Origin: Hyposmocoma kahamanoa
Taxonomy: Eukaryota > Arthropoda > Insecta > Lepidoptera > Cosmopterigidae
NCBI RefSeq assembly: GCF_003589595.1
Contig: NW_020654422.1
Span: forward strand, 11,932,873 to 11,996,872
Reading direction: 5' to 3'
Length of the DNA stretch: 64,000 nt
The position numbers and the translations under genes were made by a program. Shown one piece after another: positions 45,579-57,442 of this stretch. Numbering within the stretch: position 1 is the stretch's first letter; each line of letters opens with the position of its first letter. The notes under the pieces are model-generated. The model did not search any database and was not told the DNA's origin. It was given only the letters and a program-made list of their open reading frames with translations.

Positions 45579-46264
45579 GCGCCAGTCGCTACGCCGTCCA
45601 ATGACAGTGTAGTAAAAAAAAGACATTGTCAGCTACCTTTGCTATGCCATCGGCTAAAATAATCTTATTATTTACATTGCTATCTCTCATTATACTGTGA
45701 GCTTGTGTTCTTAATTTATATATGTCTTAATCTCCATTTCTTTTCTCCTACAATCACAATATATCGCCTATTACTTCTATGAAGAGAAAAACTCTATGGT
45801 ATTAAGGTTAACTGGTTATATAAGTAGAGTATAGCTCTCAGGTGAGCGCCCCACATGTTTAAATTAAGCTGATTAGCTAAAAGAAGTTTATTATGCGCCG
45901 TAATAGTGACCAAAAATCAACATTGTTTATTTCAATGCCAATGACAATTTTTACGTTTTCTCCGAATAAGTAAATTTTCTGACTGAAAAATTATTAACTT
46001 TGTATTCACATACCAAAGTTTCAACATTTTTTATAGTTTAGTAACAAGATTTGACTTTTTTTAATGATTTTTAATTGTTAAAAAATAAAAAAACGTTTAT
46101 TCGCTATACTTCCTAGTCATTAAAAATACCTAATTAATTGACAGCTAACTAGTTCGTTAACTTATGGAAATTTGCGAATATAGCAATAAAAAATTGTCTT
46201 TGTATATTGAAGGTGAAATTAAAAAAGGACTTGGCAATTTTGTTTCACCATCAACCAATTATAG
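45579..46264. other. No recognised feature
   Basis: AT-rich DNA. Confidence 0.45.
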
Positions 46265-46325
46265 GTTCCACGTCTGGGCACGAGTCTCCTCTAAATGGAG
46301 AGTATAGAGACTATAGACCGCCTTA
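46265..46325 (-). mobile_element. SINE (family 2) 3'-end scrap
   Basis: CTGGGCACGAGTCTCCTCTA and TATAGACCGCC correspond to the reversed 3' block of family 2. Confidence 0.5.
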
Positions 46326-47874
46326 CTGTCTCGGCGCGGCGGGTCAAAGAGTTCAAATTTTTTCCAGAGGGTAGAAACCTACTTCGACGTTCAAGCATCT
46401 TCACGATGATTTTTCCGTCACGATTACCAAAAAGTATTGATTTTAAACATTACATAGATGTGCGTAACTTATAAATTAAACATTAGATATTAAAAAAATC
46501 ATAGGGGCACTTGAAAAACAGAAAATTTATTCAACTGAACCCAACCATGATAATTATTTTGCTTTAGCACATTTCTTTTTTCTATTTTCTTGCAGCCGCC
46601 AGATGATTTGTACACCATTTCTCTAGATTACACAAGCAAAGCTATCCTTTGAATATTTCTATTGAGAATTGACATTTTTGAAAAATTCGATTGTGGCGAG
46701 CATATTGCGTATTGTGGTTGTATATTATCGCAACATTTGTAACACATTGCGTTTATTTAGCAGGCACATTGCAATTCAAGGTGCGCAATTATTGAATAGG
46801 TCATATTTGCATCGGGTAATCGATCATTATTTTCGATTATTAACATATTTATTTCACAATAGAATGTATGATCGCCGTTTGTTAAGTTATAAAATATAAC
46901 CATTGTGCAATATTTTTTGTAGGACCTTTATTGGGCTTTCTATGGGTAACTATTTATTTTTGTCATAAATTCTGGTGACCTTGATTATGGTCGGAAATTA
47001 GCGTTGATTTGGGCAAACACGAACTAAACTTGATTAACGTTCAATGCATTTGTCGCTTTCATTGTAATAAAAAAAGATAAGAGATTGAATTTTTGTTTAG
47101 AATTCTCAAATTTGTATAGCTCTTTTATATAGGTAGTCATGATATAAATGCATGCCATCTAAAATTATAGATACTCCATAATTTTAGACGCCGTCTGTAG
47201 GCGTAGGCGATTAATTTGGCAACTCTAAACTTTGGAAATGTTCTAAATAGCATATATTTGTTTTTTCGGACAAAATAGTTTATTTTCCTATGTATAACAA
47301 TCGTGCAAAACATAAAACTTATTTAAATTCAATTCATCTGGAGAATATTTCGGTCAAAAATTGGAAGCATTCGCCTACCTCCTTGAATGTATAGCTACCC
47401 AAAAACACTAGACAGAGACAGTTTTTATCACAGCGACGACTGAAACTAAATCATTTTCGAATTTCCATAATATTAAAGATTAATTACCATTTAAGTAAAT
47501 TTTATCCTCTGTTTTAAAATTGACAATCGGTACCGGTTTTTATTGTGTAAATTATTATTATTATTTTGTTTTCTTGTCTGCTTTCGCGCTTCTCGCAAAT
47601 AGCTTAATTAATGGTGTGGTGCTAATTTAATTTCATAAATTACCTGTTACACAAACGTGAGACCGTAGCTCCTGCCAGAAGGTTCTGACTGAAAATTAGT
47701 GCTGTGCAAACTTGGTTATACTGAACTCAGAGTCCTCGCCACACAGATGTGCGACGTTTTTTCCGATGTGGTTTTATACAGGTATGCTCGTACGGTGTGC
47801 CTGCTTTCAGTTTACTAAATCTCATCATGATGTTCGTTTGTTAAAACATCATTGTGGAATTATTCATACTCGTG
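46326..47874. other. No gene; Penelope-like scrap at 47248-47312
   Basis: GCATATATTTGTTTTTTC (minus-type block) runs directly into GGACAAAATAGTTTATTTTC (plus-type block), so the scrap contains an inversion. The rest is AT-rich; the 76-codon ORF (46669-46899) is unrecognised. Confidence 0.4.
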
Positions 47875-48090
47875 CAAAGATCGAACACTAAGATTTTTTT
47901 CGATTCGTCTGGATTCGAAAAGCGCATTCAGCATACCGTGCCTGACATTCTCCTAACTGAGGATCGAAGGAATTTTTCATAATGTTCGATCTTTGTATTA
48001 ATAAATATAAGAAACTTGTGGAGTAATTTCACAAAATGTAATTGAATATCATGGTAGTAGAACATCGTGATATTCAATGAACTTATAATA
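47875..48090. mobile_element. SINE (family 5), head-to-head inverted copy
   Basis: 47880-47965 is in minus orientation (GCAAAGATCGAACACTAAGA, then a degraded box B and head). 47966-48075 is in plus orientation (ATCGAAGGAATTTTTC, GTTCGATCTTTGTATTAATA, GTGGAGTAATTTCAC, AATTGAATATCA). The tail ends in a small hairpin (ATTGAATATCA and TGATATTCAAT). Confidence 0.7.
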
Positions 48091-48093
48091 CGT

Positions 48094-49340
48094 GGGGAGC
48101 ACTATAAGTTTCCGGAATGATAAGAAAAAAAACCATAAATGGTCCGAAATTAATTTATTGTTTCTCAAAATATTCTCCGTTAGCGTTAATGCACTTTTTC
48201 ATACGAATGAACCAATTTTGAAAACATTTATGAGATCCGTTACAATCTTTGAAACATATTTTTCGTACTCTTCGACAACCTCTTCAGGCGATGAAAATCG
48301 TTGACCGCGTAATTGGTTCTTAATTTTTGGAATAAATAAAAGTCATAAGGTGCTAGGTCGGGACTGTACGCGGGTTGGCTCTTAAAGTCAACGTTGTTCA
48401 CCTTCAAAAATTCATTTGTCTGTCTGGCCGTGTGAGAACTGGCATTATCGTGGTGCAAGATGATACGGCGTTAAAGTTATTTTTACGGAGTTTGTCAATA
48501 CCTTCCGGCAAAAAAAAAAATGGTTGTGTACCAATCACTATTCACGGTACAACGATTCTCCAAAGCAACAGTAGCCACGTGTCAAGTTTTATTAAAAAAA
48601 AGGCGCTTTGCACGCGCGCCACTTTGGTTGGTTTCGGCTCATCTCGAAAAACTCATACGCTTGATTGCTGCTTTGTATGGGAATTGTAACTATAAATCTA
48701 TGTTTCGTTATCTGTTACTATGTCTCACATCAAACTTGACGCCCCTTCGTTGAATCTGGTAAACATGCCATTGCACCAAGTGAGGCGATCCGTTTTTTGA
48801 GCCTCAGTCAAATTGTGTGGAATCCACCGAGAGCACAGCGTTTTCACACCCAAATGTTTGTGTAGTATTGATTATATTTGACCATGAGTCTATGCCTAAA
48901 GATGCCCGAATCTCATGGTATGTCAAATCCGCCGTATGATCAAAAGTCTGTTTTGATTATACGGCGCACAGCATCGATGTTTTTGTTGTTCACAGCAGTG
49001 GACGGGTGACCATCACGAATTTCGTCAATGATATTCACACGACCGCGTTTAAATTCTGCAAATCAGCTAAAATAGTCATCTTGCATGGTGCTTCATCGCC
49101 AAAAGCAGTTTGAGGCCGAGGAAAGCTCCGCTGAGCTATTAAATTACACTTACAGTCGTAGAAAATCCATGGTGATGTAGACAACCAATTTCTAAAATGA
49201 CGCCACAATGTAAAAACAAGTGACAGTCAGATGAAAAAACTGTATTCTACAGTCAAAGAGTTCCATTTTCAAATGTTCTAAATACTTTTTAAATATTGTT
49301 TATGTAAGTGGCCAGTTCCGGAAACTTATATAGTGCGCCC
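48094..49340 (-). mobile_element. mariner element copy 3, both ends present
   Basis: The inverted terminal repeats are GGGGAGCACTATAAGTTTCC (48094) and, at the other end, TTCCGGAAACTTATATAGTG (49316) to GCGCCC. The length of about 1.25 kb equals a full mariner. It lies right behind the tail of the family 5 SINE, so it inserted at or next to that tail. Confidence 0.9.
48200..49120 (-). pseudogene. mariner transposase pseudogene (copy 3)
   Basis: The frame at 48240-48458 contains MHHDNASSHTARQTNEFLKV and AYSPDLAPYDFYLF, giving the D34D pair. Elsewhere the protein is scattered over frames. The start region (CATCACCATGGATTTTCTAC on the minus strand) has lost the helix-turn-helix codons, and the segment near 48928-48952 carries a local inverted duplication (CCGCCGTATGATCAAAAG and its near-complement TGATTATACGGCG). 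Stops and shifts disable it. Confidence 0.85.
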
Positions 49341-49750
49341 TATGTGTTACAACTTTGTGGAATTTATGCAAATCTCAAAAGGACAGGCTTATGAACAAAG
49401 TTACTAACTCCTGTTGGGAAATAAATAAGAAAGAAAATATATAGTTAAATAAAAATACTTCACACTTGATGTCACTCATCAGCTTCTGTCCGTCGCAGAG
49501 ACAAGAGATCATCGTACATTTGCAGCGGGTTGATGGACCGATTGTTTACGTAGCCTTAATTACATGGCAAACACTTAGCCTATACTGCATGGCCGATGTA
49601 TTGCGAAATATTTGACCGCTTCTTATTGATATTTGCTCGAGTATGCTCCTTGAAGCGAGATATTCTCAGTAGAATGCTCGAATGGTACTTGGAATAAAAA
49701 AGTTTTACATTAGTGTCATATCATTCATTTAAGTTAATAATTCAGTCATT
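49341..49750. other. No recognised feature
   Basis: Unremarkable DNA between the mariner and the next SINE. Confidence 0.5.
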
Positions 49751-49975
49751 CCTGTTTCTGCCGCCAAACGTAATGTCAGCATTACCGTGTTCCGGTTTTT
49801 AAAAGTAAGGGTGCTGGTGAAATTACGGGCACATTGGACTTGTTAACTATGTCTCAGGGTAACGGGCGCAGTGGTAGTGCCCCCAGATCTGTGCGATTCA
49901 AAGCTCTGAGTGGCATTGCAACTGTTATGGACAGGCGTGTAGCTTCTCATCAGGCGCACGACTTCTTCATGCAAT
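49751..49975 (+). mobile_element. Metulj-like SINE copy 13, 5'-truncated
   Basis: Starts at CCTGTTTCTGCCGCCAA and continues to GGCGCACGACTTCTTCATGC; the CGTCCCGTCACTTGATATT end is absent. Confidence 0.88.
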
Positions 49976-50509
49976 TCACTGCAAAATAGTAGTTGCAATG
50001 CATTTTGGAAGCAATTTGTGTGAGTACGGTACAGTTCAATATGGTGAGAAGAAAAACCACAATAGGTAATGCTTGTGAAGTTATTATTGTGACCATAAAG
50101 ATTTAATGATCAAAAATTCTAATTGATAAATTAACTACCTACGTATAGTGAACAATATATTTTATATTGTTACACAGTATTAAATCAATTTCAAAATCCA
50201 AATTTTAGGGTACTGTACTGAAAGTCCGCGTCACAGTCTTAACTCGGCTGTGACATTAGCTGAGTGGTTCCTTTTACATACGCCACAGCCGCATACATGA
50301 CATTATTCAAATTGTATTGACCGTTTAAAATTTGATATGATTGGTGCTTTTGTTTTTTTTTTTTGCTATTTTATTTTTGTTTTACGTTTGCTTTGTCTTT
50401 TTTCTTTTTGTGTATTTTATGTGTTGTGGCGTTGTAATAAATAAATTCTATTCTATTCTATTCTGAATTAATATTAACCATATGCCAGATAACCACACCA
50501 ATTTCCTAT
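49976..50509. other. No recognised gene
   Basis: A T-rich stretch (50350-50420) and an ATTCT pentamer run (50446-50464) are the only repeats. Confidence 0.45.
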
Positions 50510-50697
50510 CTCAAACTGGAGATTTCTCTGTACCAGAGCAATGAAATTCATCCAGGGGCACTACCCAGAACACACAGGCCAGATCCGATTTAGAATAGTT
50601 TGTTTCCCAAATTTGTCCTACCGGGAATCGAACCCGCGACCTTTTCAAGCAGCGCCCACAGTAAAAACCGTTGGCCCACCTATGTCGTCACAAATTG
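50510..50697 (-). mobile_element. tRNA-derived SINE (family 6), intact copy
   Basis: The minus strand reads GACGACATAGGTGGGCCAAC (head), GGGTTCGATTCCCGGTAGGA (box B) and CAAATTTGGGAAACAAAC, then TGTGTGTTCTGGGTAGTGCC. It is the uninterrupted counterpart of the copy split at 25.2 kb. Confidence 0.8.
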
Positions 50698-51267
50698 ATG
50701 TAGCCATCACAAAGTATTTGAGGTTGATCCTTCACTGTTCTATAACCACCCAAAATAAAAACTATATTTATTTACTCATTGTTTACTTACTTTTGAAATA
50801 TAGGCATATTCAATTAAATTATACCACTATAATAATGTCTTCATGTTATTCATTGACGTGTTGTGCGGTAAAACATGTTCATTGAAGCATTAATGTCGTC
50901 GGATTAAGAACAAGTCAGTTATTTCAATTACATTTTTTGTCGTCGTACAATTTCCGACTGACTCTGTCCTTTGCTAGCAAACAAGTGCTTCTTTTAAGTA
51001 CTATTTTGCATGGACATGCTGTAAAGATTTTAGTTTATGTAAAACGCGACTAGAGGACTTATTTGTCCAACTAGTTTTTCAGCAAACGCAGTGATAGTTT
51101 AATTTTTATGTTTAGTTATATTTATTATGTCTTATTTTCATAATTGTCTACAAATCTTGAGAATGACGTAAATAAAACGAACGAAGAGCGAAAAAAAATA
51201 TTCTGTAATTCTTTTTGACAAAGAACATTAAAAGTAATTTTTTGGTTTTCGCCGTTGTTACCCATTG
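50698..51267. other. No recognised feature
   Basis: AT-rich. The 114-codon ORF ending at 50885 starts inside the SINE and is not a gene. Confidence 0.5.
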
Positions 51268-51372
51268 GAAATGAAACTATTTTTTGGTATCCAACTCACG
51301 ATTTTTTAAACAAAACGAGTCAGCCGTGATCACGGGACCAGTAAAGGGCCCGAAACGTTACATTTCCTACAA
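51268..51372 (+). mobile_element. Penelope-like repeat, copy I, rearranged
   Basis: A minus-type block (GGAAATGAAACTATTTTTTG) is followed by plus-type GAGTCAGCCGTGATCACGGG, ACCAGTAAAGGGCCCGAAAC. Blocks in opposite orientations are joined within about 100 bp. Confidence 0.55.
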
Positions 51373-53248
51373 AAAAATTAAATCATATTCATTCAAATTA
51401 CAGTCTTAAACAATTTTCGTAGAAGATATGTTAGCAAAAAAAAGTTTTCTAACAGAATTATGTGGTGGCCGGCCGTAGAATTCATGCATTGAATTTTTTT
51501 CTAAGCACATCGTAGCTTTCATGTTCAATATTAGTGTGAAGAGGCGTATTTTCAACTCAAAATTATTATAATTTGAGTACTCATACTATATTATGAAATA
51601 ACCCGTAGAATGTCTACACGAATCTATCGGAATAGTTCGAGGTGAACGGCCTCTCTTGTCCTCTACGAGAGCTATAAGTCTTGAGGCCTCTCGCAGAAGG
51701 CTCGCTTTGCGCTTTGCAGCTGTACTAGGATACTTGTATATAACCAACATATTATCCACTTCCCTTGCATGTTGTTCAATGTCCTCTTAAATGTACTGTA
51801 CAGTCAACACAAACTAAGGTTTATACGTAGAACTCCTACACATTGGACACCATTCCTTTAGACCGCATCTTTTTTAACGTAAGTGTCTTAAAATTATTTT
51901 GAAACATGTCATGCTTGTCATCCTCTTCACTACCAGTGTAGTGCAATGTAGTAGCTACCCCGGAATACTGACGACAGTATATCCACTTGACCGCAGTAAT
52001 AGATAGAAATTTCTTCTTTTTTAATATCGCAAAATGTAGCCTCCAATTGTAGTCGCCGACTTATATCTTAAATAGCCGCTTTAGGTATCTAAAATAACTT
52101 GCATTTTTATAACTGCATACATATAAATAATGGAATTCTATCTGTAAATGATGATCATAATAACAAAACAAGTTTGAGGCCAAAGACCTCATCAAATACC
52201 AGTTGTTAAGGAAGCAATGTGGATGCATTTTATTTTGAAACCGGCGAATGTTTGGAGTATCATTAACAATATATTCCAAATCTTTCAAATTTGGTCTCAA
52301 ATTTGGGAACGAAATCCCTTCCTGTTCCTGTTACTGGTACCGTGATTATAAAATTAACGCAGAGGGGCATAGAACAACCTAGCCAGAAATTATTTTAAGG
52401 AGTTCGTTATTCTTATATGAAGTAGGTCCTGCAATGAATTGAGTTGGACCCATAGCGTAAATCGCTGAAGCAACGAAACCTTAGGGAAAATGAAAATGCT
52501 ATAAATCATAAAATTATCAAACAGAATTATAAAGTTGTCAAAGAGTACGAACGTGTTCGTAAAGTTGTATATAGATGAAATAAGTTTGCCTAATTGCTAC
52601 CATTGATCTACAATATAATACTAAAAATAATGAAATACTATTCGTAACACTCGCATGTGGGTTACACAAATCAAACCAACAAAAAAGAAAAATGTTATAT
52701 TTCTAAATTCTCTTTTATAATTACACATAAAAAATGTTATTCTTTGCAATAAAATTACTTCTTTAATACTATAAATAACCCACAAATGATGACAAAAAAG
52801 CTACTCCTTGGCACCAGAACTGGCTGAAGCAAGTTGATGGGCCTCTTCGACTCTTTGCTGACCCACTCACGGAGTATTGACCCTCCGCGCTTTTCGTTCT
52901 TACAAAAAAAAATAGATGGTCGTAGAGATAGAGATTTATTGTTCGAAGTTAGAAATGAGATATCGTGGACGATTATTTTACAATTTGGAAAGCAACTGAA
53001 TAAAATGACCAGAGATTCATAAAGGGCATCTATAATTTTATTAAAGGTTATTGAAAAACAATAAATTATCTTAATATAAAATTATTAATTATCTTTTCTA
53101 TTTTTATATTTGTCAATGTGCCATCGAAGCTCCCGAAAGTATTCTTTTAAAAATAAAATAATCGCCCAAAATATTACTACATACGAGTGCCATTACAATT
53201 GCCTTAACTATGTGAGAGTATACTGTACTGCAGTTTGACAACGCCAAA
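51373..53248. other. No recognised feature
   Basis: About 1.9 kb of AT-rich DNA. ORFs of 79 and 62 codons (52061-52300, 52834-53022) show no domain. GGCCGGCC at 51468 is a short palindrome only. Confidence 0.45.
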
Positions 53249-53361
53249 TTTTTTTTTATTTTATAACACCAAGTTACGAAACGGACAAGTTGTGCGCCTG
53301 GTGGTAAGCGACACGCCTGTCCATAACAGTTGCATTGCCACTCAGAGCTTTCAGTCGCAAA
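53249..53361 (-). mobile_element. Metulj-like SINE copy 14, 3' half before hAT insertion
   Basis: T-run plus ATTTTATAACACCAAGTTAC and GTGCGCCTGGTGGTAAGCGA, CACTCAGAGCTTTCAGTCGC. It stops at GTCGCAAA (53354-53361), where the hAT element begins. Confidence 0.85.
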
Positions 53362-54130
53362 TAGAGAATGGAAAAGTATCGGGACTTTTTGGTATCGAGT
53401 ACTTTTCCTTCCGATACCGATACTTTTGTACTCGATACTTTTTAGGTATTAGTACTTTTTGAAAAGTATTGCATATCGTTTAGAATAATTCCTACTTAAG
53501 ACACCTCATGCCGTAACGCAACCCACCTTGCGATTTTTTTTAAATGGCAACCTTTATTACAAATGACTTGGCTATATAGTGTATGCCACAATTTGCCTCT
53601 TTACAAGAATGAGATTGAAGAATTTGAATTAACATACCTGACAAACGTTATATTTGAGTACTTCGCAATTCCGGCGAAGTTCGTTCCTTCTTCAGAATGT
53701 TTGTTCTCAAAAGCAGGCAATACAATTATCAAAAACGAGAAACAAATTGTTATCAAATAAGTTTTTGTTTTTAAGTGATTATACAGACGGGAGTGGGAAA
53801 TTTAAGTAACACAAATTATGTGAAATGCCGATTGATTGAATTGATCAATTTTTAATCAAAGCCTTTTATTATTTTCAATTAAATTACAATTAAAAATCAT
53901 ACATCAAATAAAAGACTTTATTAACTATAGATATTTTATTAACTATATTCATGTGTTTCATTGTCTTTAAGTATGGAAAATTTGCAGGACAATTGTAGCG
54001 ATACTTCAAGGCATTGATACTTTTGTTTCGATACTTTTATGAGTACGATATTTTTTATGCGATACTACTCACGAGTACAGTGTCGCTACTTTTGATTCGT
54101 TACTATTTATGTAGTCTGTGTGTGTCCCTA
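53362..54130 (+). mobile_element. hAT-family element, 769 bp, nested in a SINE
   Basis: The ends are TAGAGAATGG and, reversed, TAGGGACACA, resembling hAT terminal repeats. The flanks GTCGCAAA (53354-53361) and ATCGCAAA (54131-54138) fit an 8-bp target duplication with one mismatch. Sub-terminal copies of GATACTTTT and its variants crowd both sides in opposing orientation, as in hAT transposase-binding regions. An internal ORF encodes the C-terminal hAT domain, so this is a deletion derivative. Confidence 0.85.
53563..53760 (+). pseudogene. hAT transposase C-terminal dimerisation domain fragment
   Basis: The 65-codon frame includes YLTNVIFEYFAIPAKFVPSS, then ECLFSKAGNTIIKNEKQIV. This matches the hAT C-terminal dimerisation motif, usually of the form YLAIPATSVPSERVFSKAG followed by a basic stretch. 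Here SERVFS is SECLFS. The N-terminal zinc finger and the catalytic part are absent, so it cannot be an active transposase. It is in the central part of the 769-bp element and on the plus strand. Confidence 0.85.
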
Positions 54131-54212
54131 ATCGCAAAAATCTTAGGGACACTGCCACTGCGTACGTCACTTTGAGATATAAGTTGACAAGTCCCAAGTG
54201 CTTGTAAAATGA
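54131..54212 (-). mobile_element. Metulj-like SINE copy 14, 5' half after hAT insertion
   Basis: Starts with the duplicated ATCGCAAA and continues AATCTTAGGGACACTGCCAC, GTACGTCACTTTGAGATATA, AGTTGACAAGTCCCAAGTGC before decaying. Confidence 0.8.
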
Positions 54213-54461
54213 CGTTCCAATGTTCACAGAGAATAAAAACAATTATTTGATTAATATTTGATAACAATATGATTATTTTATGAAATATAATACAATTCTA
54301 TATTTAATAATATACAAGGCCAACGGATACAGAACACGGAGAGAAACATAACAAAAATTAACACTTATTACACTAATACATTTAATAAATAATACATAAA
54401 CATATTACATATTGTAGATATATATAATTTTCAATTGAAGTACTATTGTTACTTTTTATTA

Positions 54462-54739
54462 TAGTAAAGATCCTTGTGGAAGCGTTCGTCCAGGGATACT
54501 TCCCTGGACGAACCTAACTTTACCTATTTTTATCGACAAGCAGTAATGTGAGTTTACTGTGTTCCAGTTCTGAAAGGTGGTAGTGAAATAGGAACTTGCC
54601 AACTTTTGGCTCAGAGTGACAGGTCCCTCAGAACTTTGTGATTTAAAGCTTTGAGTGGCAATACAACTGCTATAGACAGGCGACACTTAACACCAGGCGC
54701 ATAACTTGTTCATCCCTAACCTTGGTATTATAAAAAAAC
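54462..54739 (+). mobile_element. Metulj-like SINE copy 15 with inverted duplication
   Basis: TAAAGATCCTTGTGGAAGCG to CCTTGGTATTATAAAAAAAC. The head has an inverted duplication (54484-54513), and several blocks are shortened. Confidence 0.87.
54484..54513. repeat. 13-bp perfect inverted duplication in a SINE head
   Basis: GTTCGTCCAGGGA is followed by TACT and then TCCCTGGACGAAC. Other copies have only the first arm, so the second arose by local copying in this locus. Confidence 0.9.
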
Positions 54740-55595
54740 TATGTTACTTATAAAGAATTAATGCTTGTAATTGACCCTTTCGATCGGCGTCACAAAAATA
54801 CAGGTTATTTTTCTCATTTGGTCTGTTCAATTCAACCGATTTCAATTCAATTTTTTAAAAGCCTTTGACTGCAGTTTCATATTTTTAAAAATGAAATTCA
54901 AAATGTTATCTACATTATTTAAAGTACTTTCTGTCTGTGTCCCGTATCATGAGACATTCTGTATAATGCTAAGAAAAATATTTTTTTTATTCAGTAGAAT
55001 TTAAAATTCAGTGCATTTGCTAAATTTACTTTTATTATTTCTTTCTTTATTAAATTTAAATTAAAGCTTTGCACGACATCTTGTAGTCTAAACAGAAAGT
55101 CTACATTTACTTGCAGAAATGTTTCTGACACAAACAAGTAACATTATACGTTTTTAGTCAAAGATATCCTAACAAATAAGTCGATCATCGAGATCATCAT
55201 ACCAATGTATATATATAGAATTTGTATGAGTTTACAATTTATTTATTTATTATATGGACAAGAAAACACATCACATAAAAATCAACTAACATTAATTTAA
55301 TAAATTACTTATGTTTACAATGGTTTAATCATAAATTATAATCTTTTCCTCATTTGAAATCGATATAAATATAATTTTCACAGCCACTAATTTGGTGTTT
55401 AACAAATAGAAGTGTAATTCCATACCCGCAGTTTTCGTCAAGCTGTACGATTTTACACGCAAACTCGAGAATCGCCACGTGACCTACTTAGTGACGGAGT
55501 AATGAACTTTGCAATGAAATTCATTTTAGTATTGAATTCTATTCATTTACTTTGTATTGATTTTCATTGCATCTGATTGCATCTGATTAAAACGA
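54740..55595. other. No recognised feature
   Basis: AT-rich. The 77-codon ORF (54771-55004) is unrecognised. A 10-bp direct duplication TGCATCTGAT occurs near 55569-55588. Confidence 0.45.
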
Positions 55596-55893
55596 GACGG
55601 ACAGGACGAACAAGCCATGCGCCTGATGGTAAGCTACACGCCAATCCCAGTTTCAGTACCACTCAGGGATTTAAATAATATCATACAAATCTTTGCGATT
55701 TAAAGCCCTGTGCAGTGTGTTACAGAGCAGTGGCACTGCCACTGCGCCCGTCACCCTAAGACATAAGTTGACAAGTCCCATGTGTCTGTAATTTCGCCAG
55801 CACCCTTACTAATCAAAACCGGAACACAGTAATGCTAACATTGTTGTGGCAGTATGATGAACTCTTACACAAGGAGGTCTACTGCTGCTTTAA
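55596..55893 (-). mobile_element. Metulj-like SINE copy 16 with two small insertions
   Basis: Near full length from GACGAACAAGCCATGCGCCT to AAGGAGGTCTACTGCTGC. Extra bases occur near 55678-55697 and 55713-55728, and part of the head is deleted. Confidence 0.9.
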
Positions 55894-56257
55894 TGCTTTA
55901 CAAGATATGATCCCAGATTCTCAAAATACAATAACTTGTAACTTGAGAGCCTGTGTTTCACCGTGTTTTAAATAACAACCTCAAAAACAGAGCACTAAAA
56001 AAGCATATTTTACATAATTTTACTAGAAGAAATTAAAACACAAAATAAAATAATATTTTAGGTGTCTAAGTCGTTTACAAGATTATCAATTCACTTATAA
56101 AATCTAAGAAGTTAAATGTAGTATATATTTTGTTGTAATTTTAGTTTCTTCCATTTTATAACCGTTTAAAATCGCAATGACTTTGTACAACATTATTAAA
56201 AATAAATTTTAATGTCACGTAATAAAATTAATATAATAGTCGTATTAACAATCCGAT
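55894..56257. other. No recognised feature
   Basis: AT-rich DNA. Confidence 0.5.
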
Positions 56258-56420
56258 GGGTTTCACCTATCGCTTCTCAAGAAGGTCGTGGGTTCGAATC
56301 CGGGCTCTCACAGCTGAGTTTTCGGAATTTATATTCGAAATTCAATTTGAAATTTACCATGAGTATTTAGATAAAGGAAAATATCGTCAGGAAACATCTG
56401 CAAAGCAATTTAATGTAATG
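56258..56420 (+). mobile_element. SINE (family 2), copy d, 3'-truncated
   Basis: Box B in CGTGGGTTCGAATCCGGGCT, then TGAGTTTTCGGAATTTATAT, ATTTACCATGAGTATTT and AAGGAAAATATCGTCAGGAA. The CCCGCATTGGGCC block is missing. Confidence 0.75.
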
Positions 56421-57037
56421 TAATTACTGCTAGAGCGTATTTATTGAAGTTTTTTAGAATATTGCATATGAGACTTTATTATAATAAAGTTTTACCGTAC
56501 CTTTTCCCGTAAAACGTCACATATCAAATTGAGCTCATACCTAGTTCAAACATATCAATAGTGGGTCGTCACGCGAGCCTTCTTCGGAATATTTAGCACG
56601 TTCACGTCGTGACGTCGATGCGGCTAGGCGATTTGCGTTCTCATTAGAGCGTTACATTTCTTCTTATAGTATCTATATGAAGCTGTCAACTTGCGAGGTA
56701 CACTCATCCACGGGTCCAGTTATACAAATATACTACACTGTTTTAAATATTGCACGCTACATATTTACATATCGCGCTGTTAATACGATAGTGTATTAAC
56801 TCAAAAAGTATATTTTTCAGAACCGATGAAAAACGAACACTCACTTCCTAAAATTTATGTATAGGTCAAAGTTTATTACAGACATCTAAACAATTTCCAA
56901 TTCAATCCAGTGGCGAAATATATTTAAAAATAAAAAGGAAGAAATAATTTCATATTTTTGAGTAAGGACTCAAAAAAGGAGGTTTTGGGCGAGAACTGAC
57001 TCACATAAACTTTGTCTCATTTTGAGTTGACATGAAC
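56421..57037. other. No recognised feature
   Basis: The stretch near 56570-56650 is slightly GC-richer (CGTGACGTCGATGCGGC). No coding frame was recognised. Confidence 0.4.
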
Positions 57038-57250
57038 TGCCTCCGTGGCCGAACGGTTACCATGCGGGACTGCCATGCAGAGGTTCTGGGTTCAATTCCC
57101 AGGTCGAGAGAAATATGTATGTGTATGGCCTACATTTATTTCTCTTGTGAGTTTGGGTGTAATTTGTGGTTGTCTATGTGTGGTCCATGGCACCCGCGAC
57201 ACAGGGTTTTCCTAGTGTGGGGCTATGAGTGTGTTGCGTTATTATTAGTT
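57038..57250 (+). mobile_element. tRNA-derived SINE (family 3), reference copy
   Basis: TGCCTCCGTGGCCGAACGGT is the box A region, with box B GGTTCAATTCC. The body follows with TATGGCCTACATTTATTTCT, CACCCGCGACACAGG and GGGGCTATGAGTGTG, and a short TTATTATTA tail. The head resembles a tRNA with a long variable arm. The 74-codon ORF is repeat-derived. Confidence 0.88.
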
Positions 57251-57442
57251 AAGTGAATATCGTTTAATTGTTACTTACAATATTCAAACGGTTTTATTGA
57301 CGTGTAGAGAACTAAATAATACTTTCAGCAATGATATTATAATCTTGAACTTCACATATTTTGAGTTACAACACTATAAGTAATAGCAGTGTGAAATATA
57401 AGGACGACAGATCCAATTTACAACAAATCTTTCGCAGTTTTA
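57251..57442. other. No recognised feature
   Basis: Short AT-rich spacer between SINEs. Confidence 0.5.

Noticed and set aside
50541..50885. 114-codon ORF as a gene
   Set aside because: Its first half is the reverse strand of a tRNA-derived SINE, and the rest is AT-rich.
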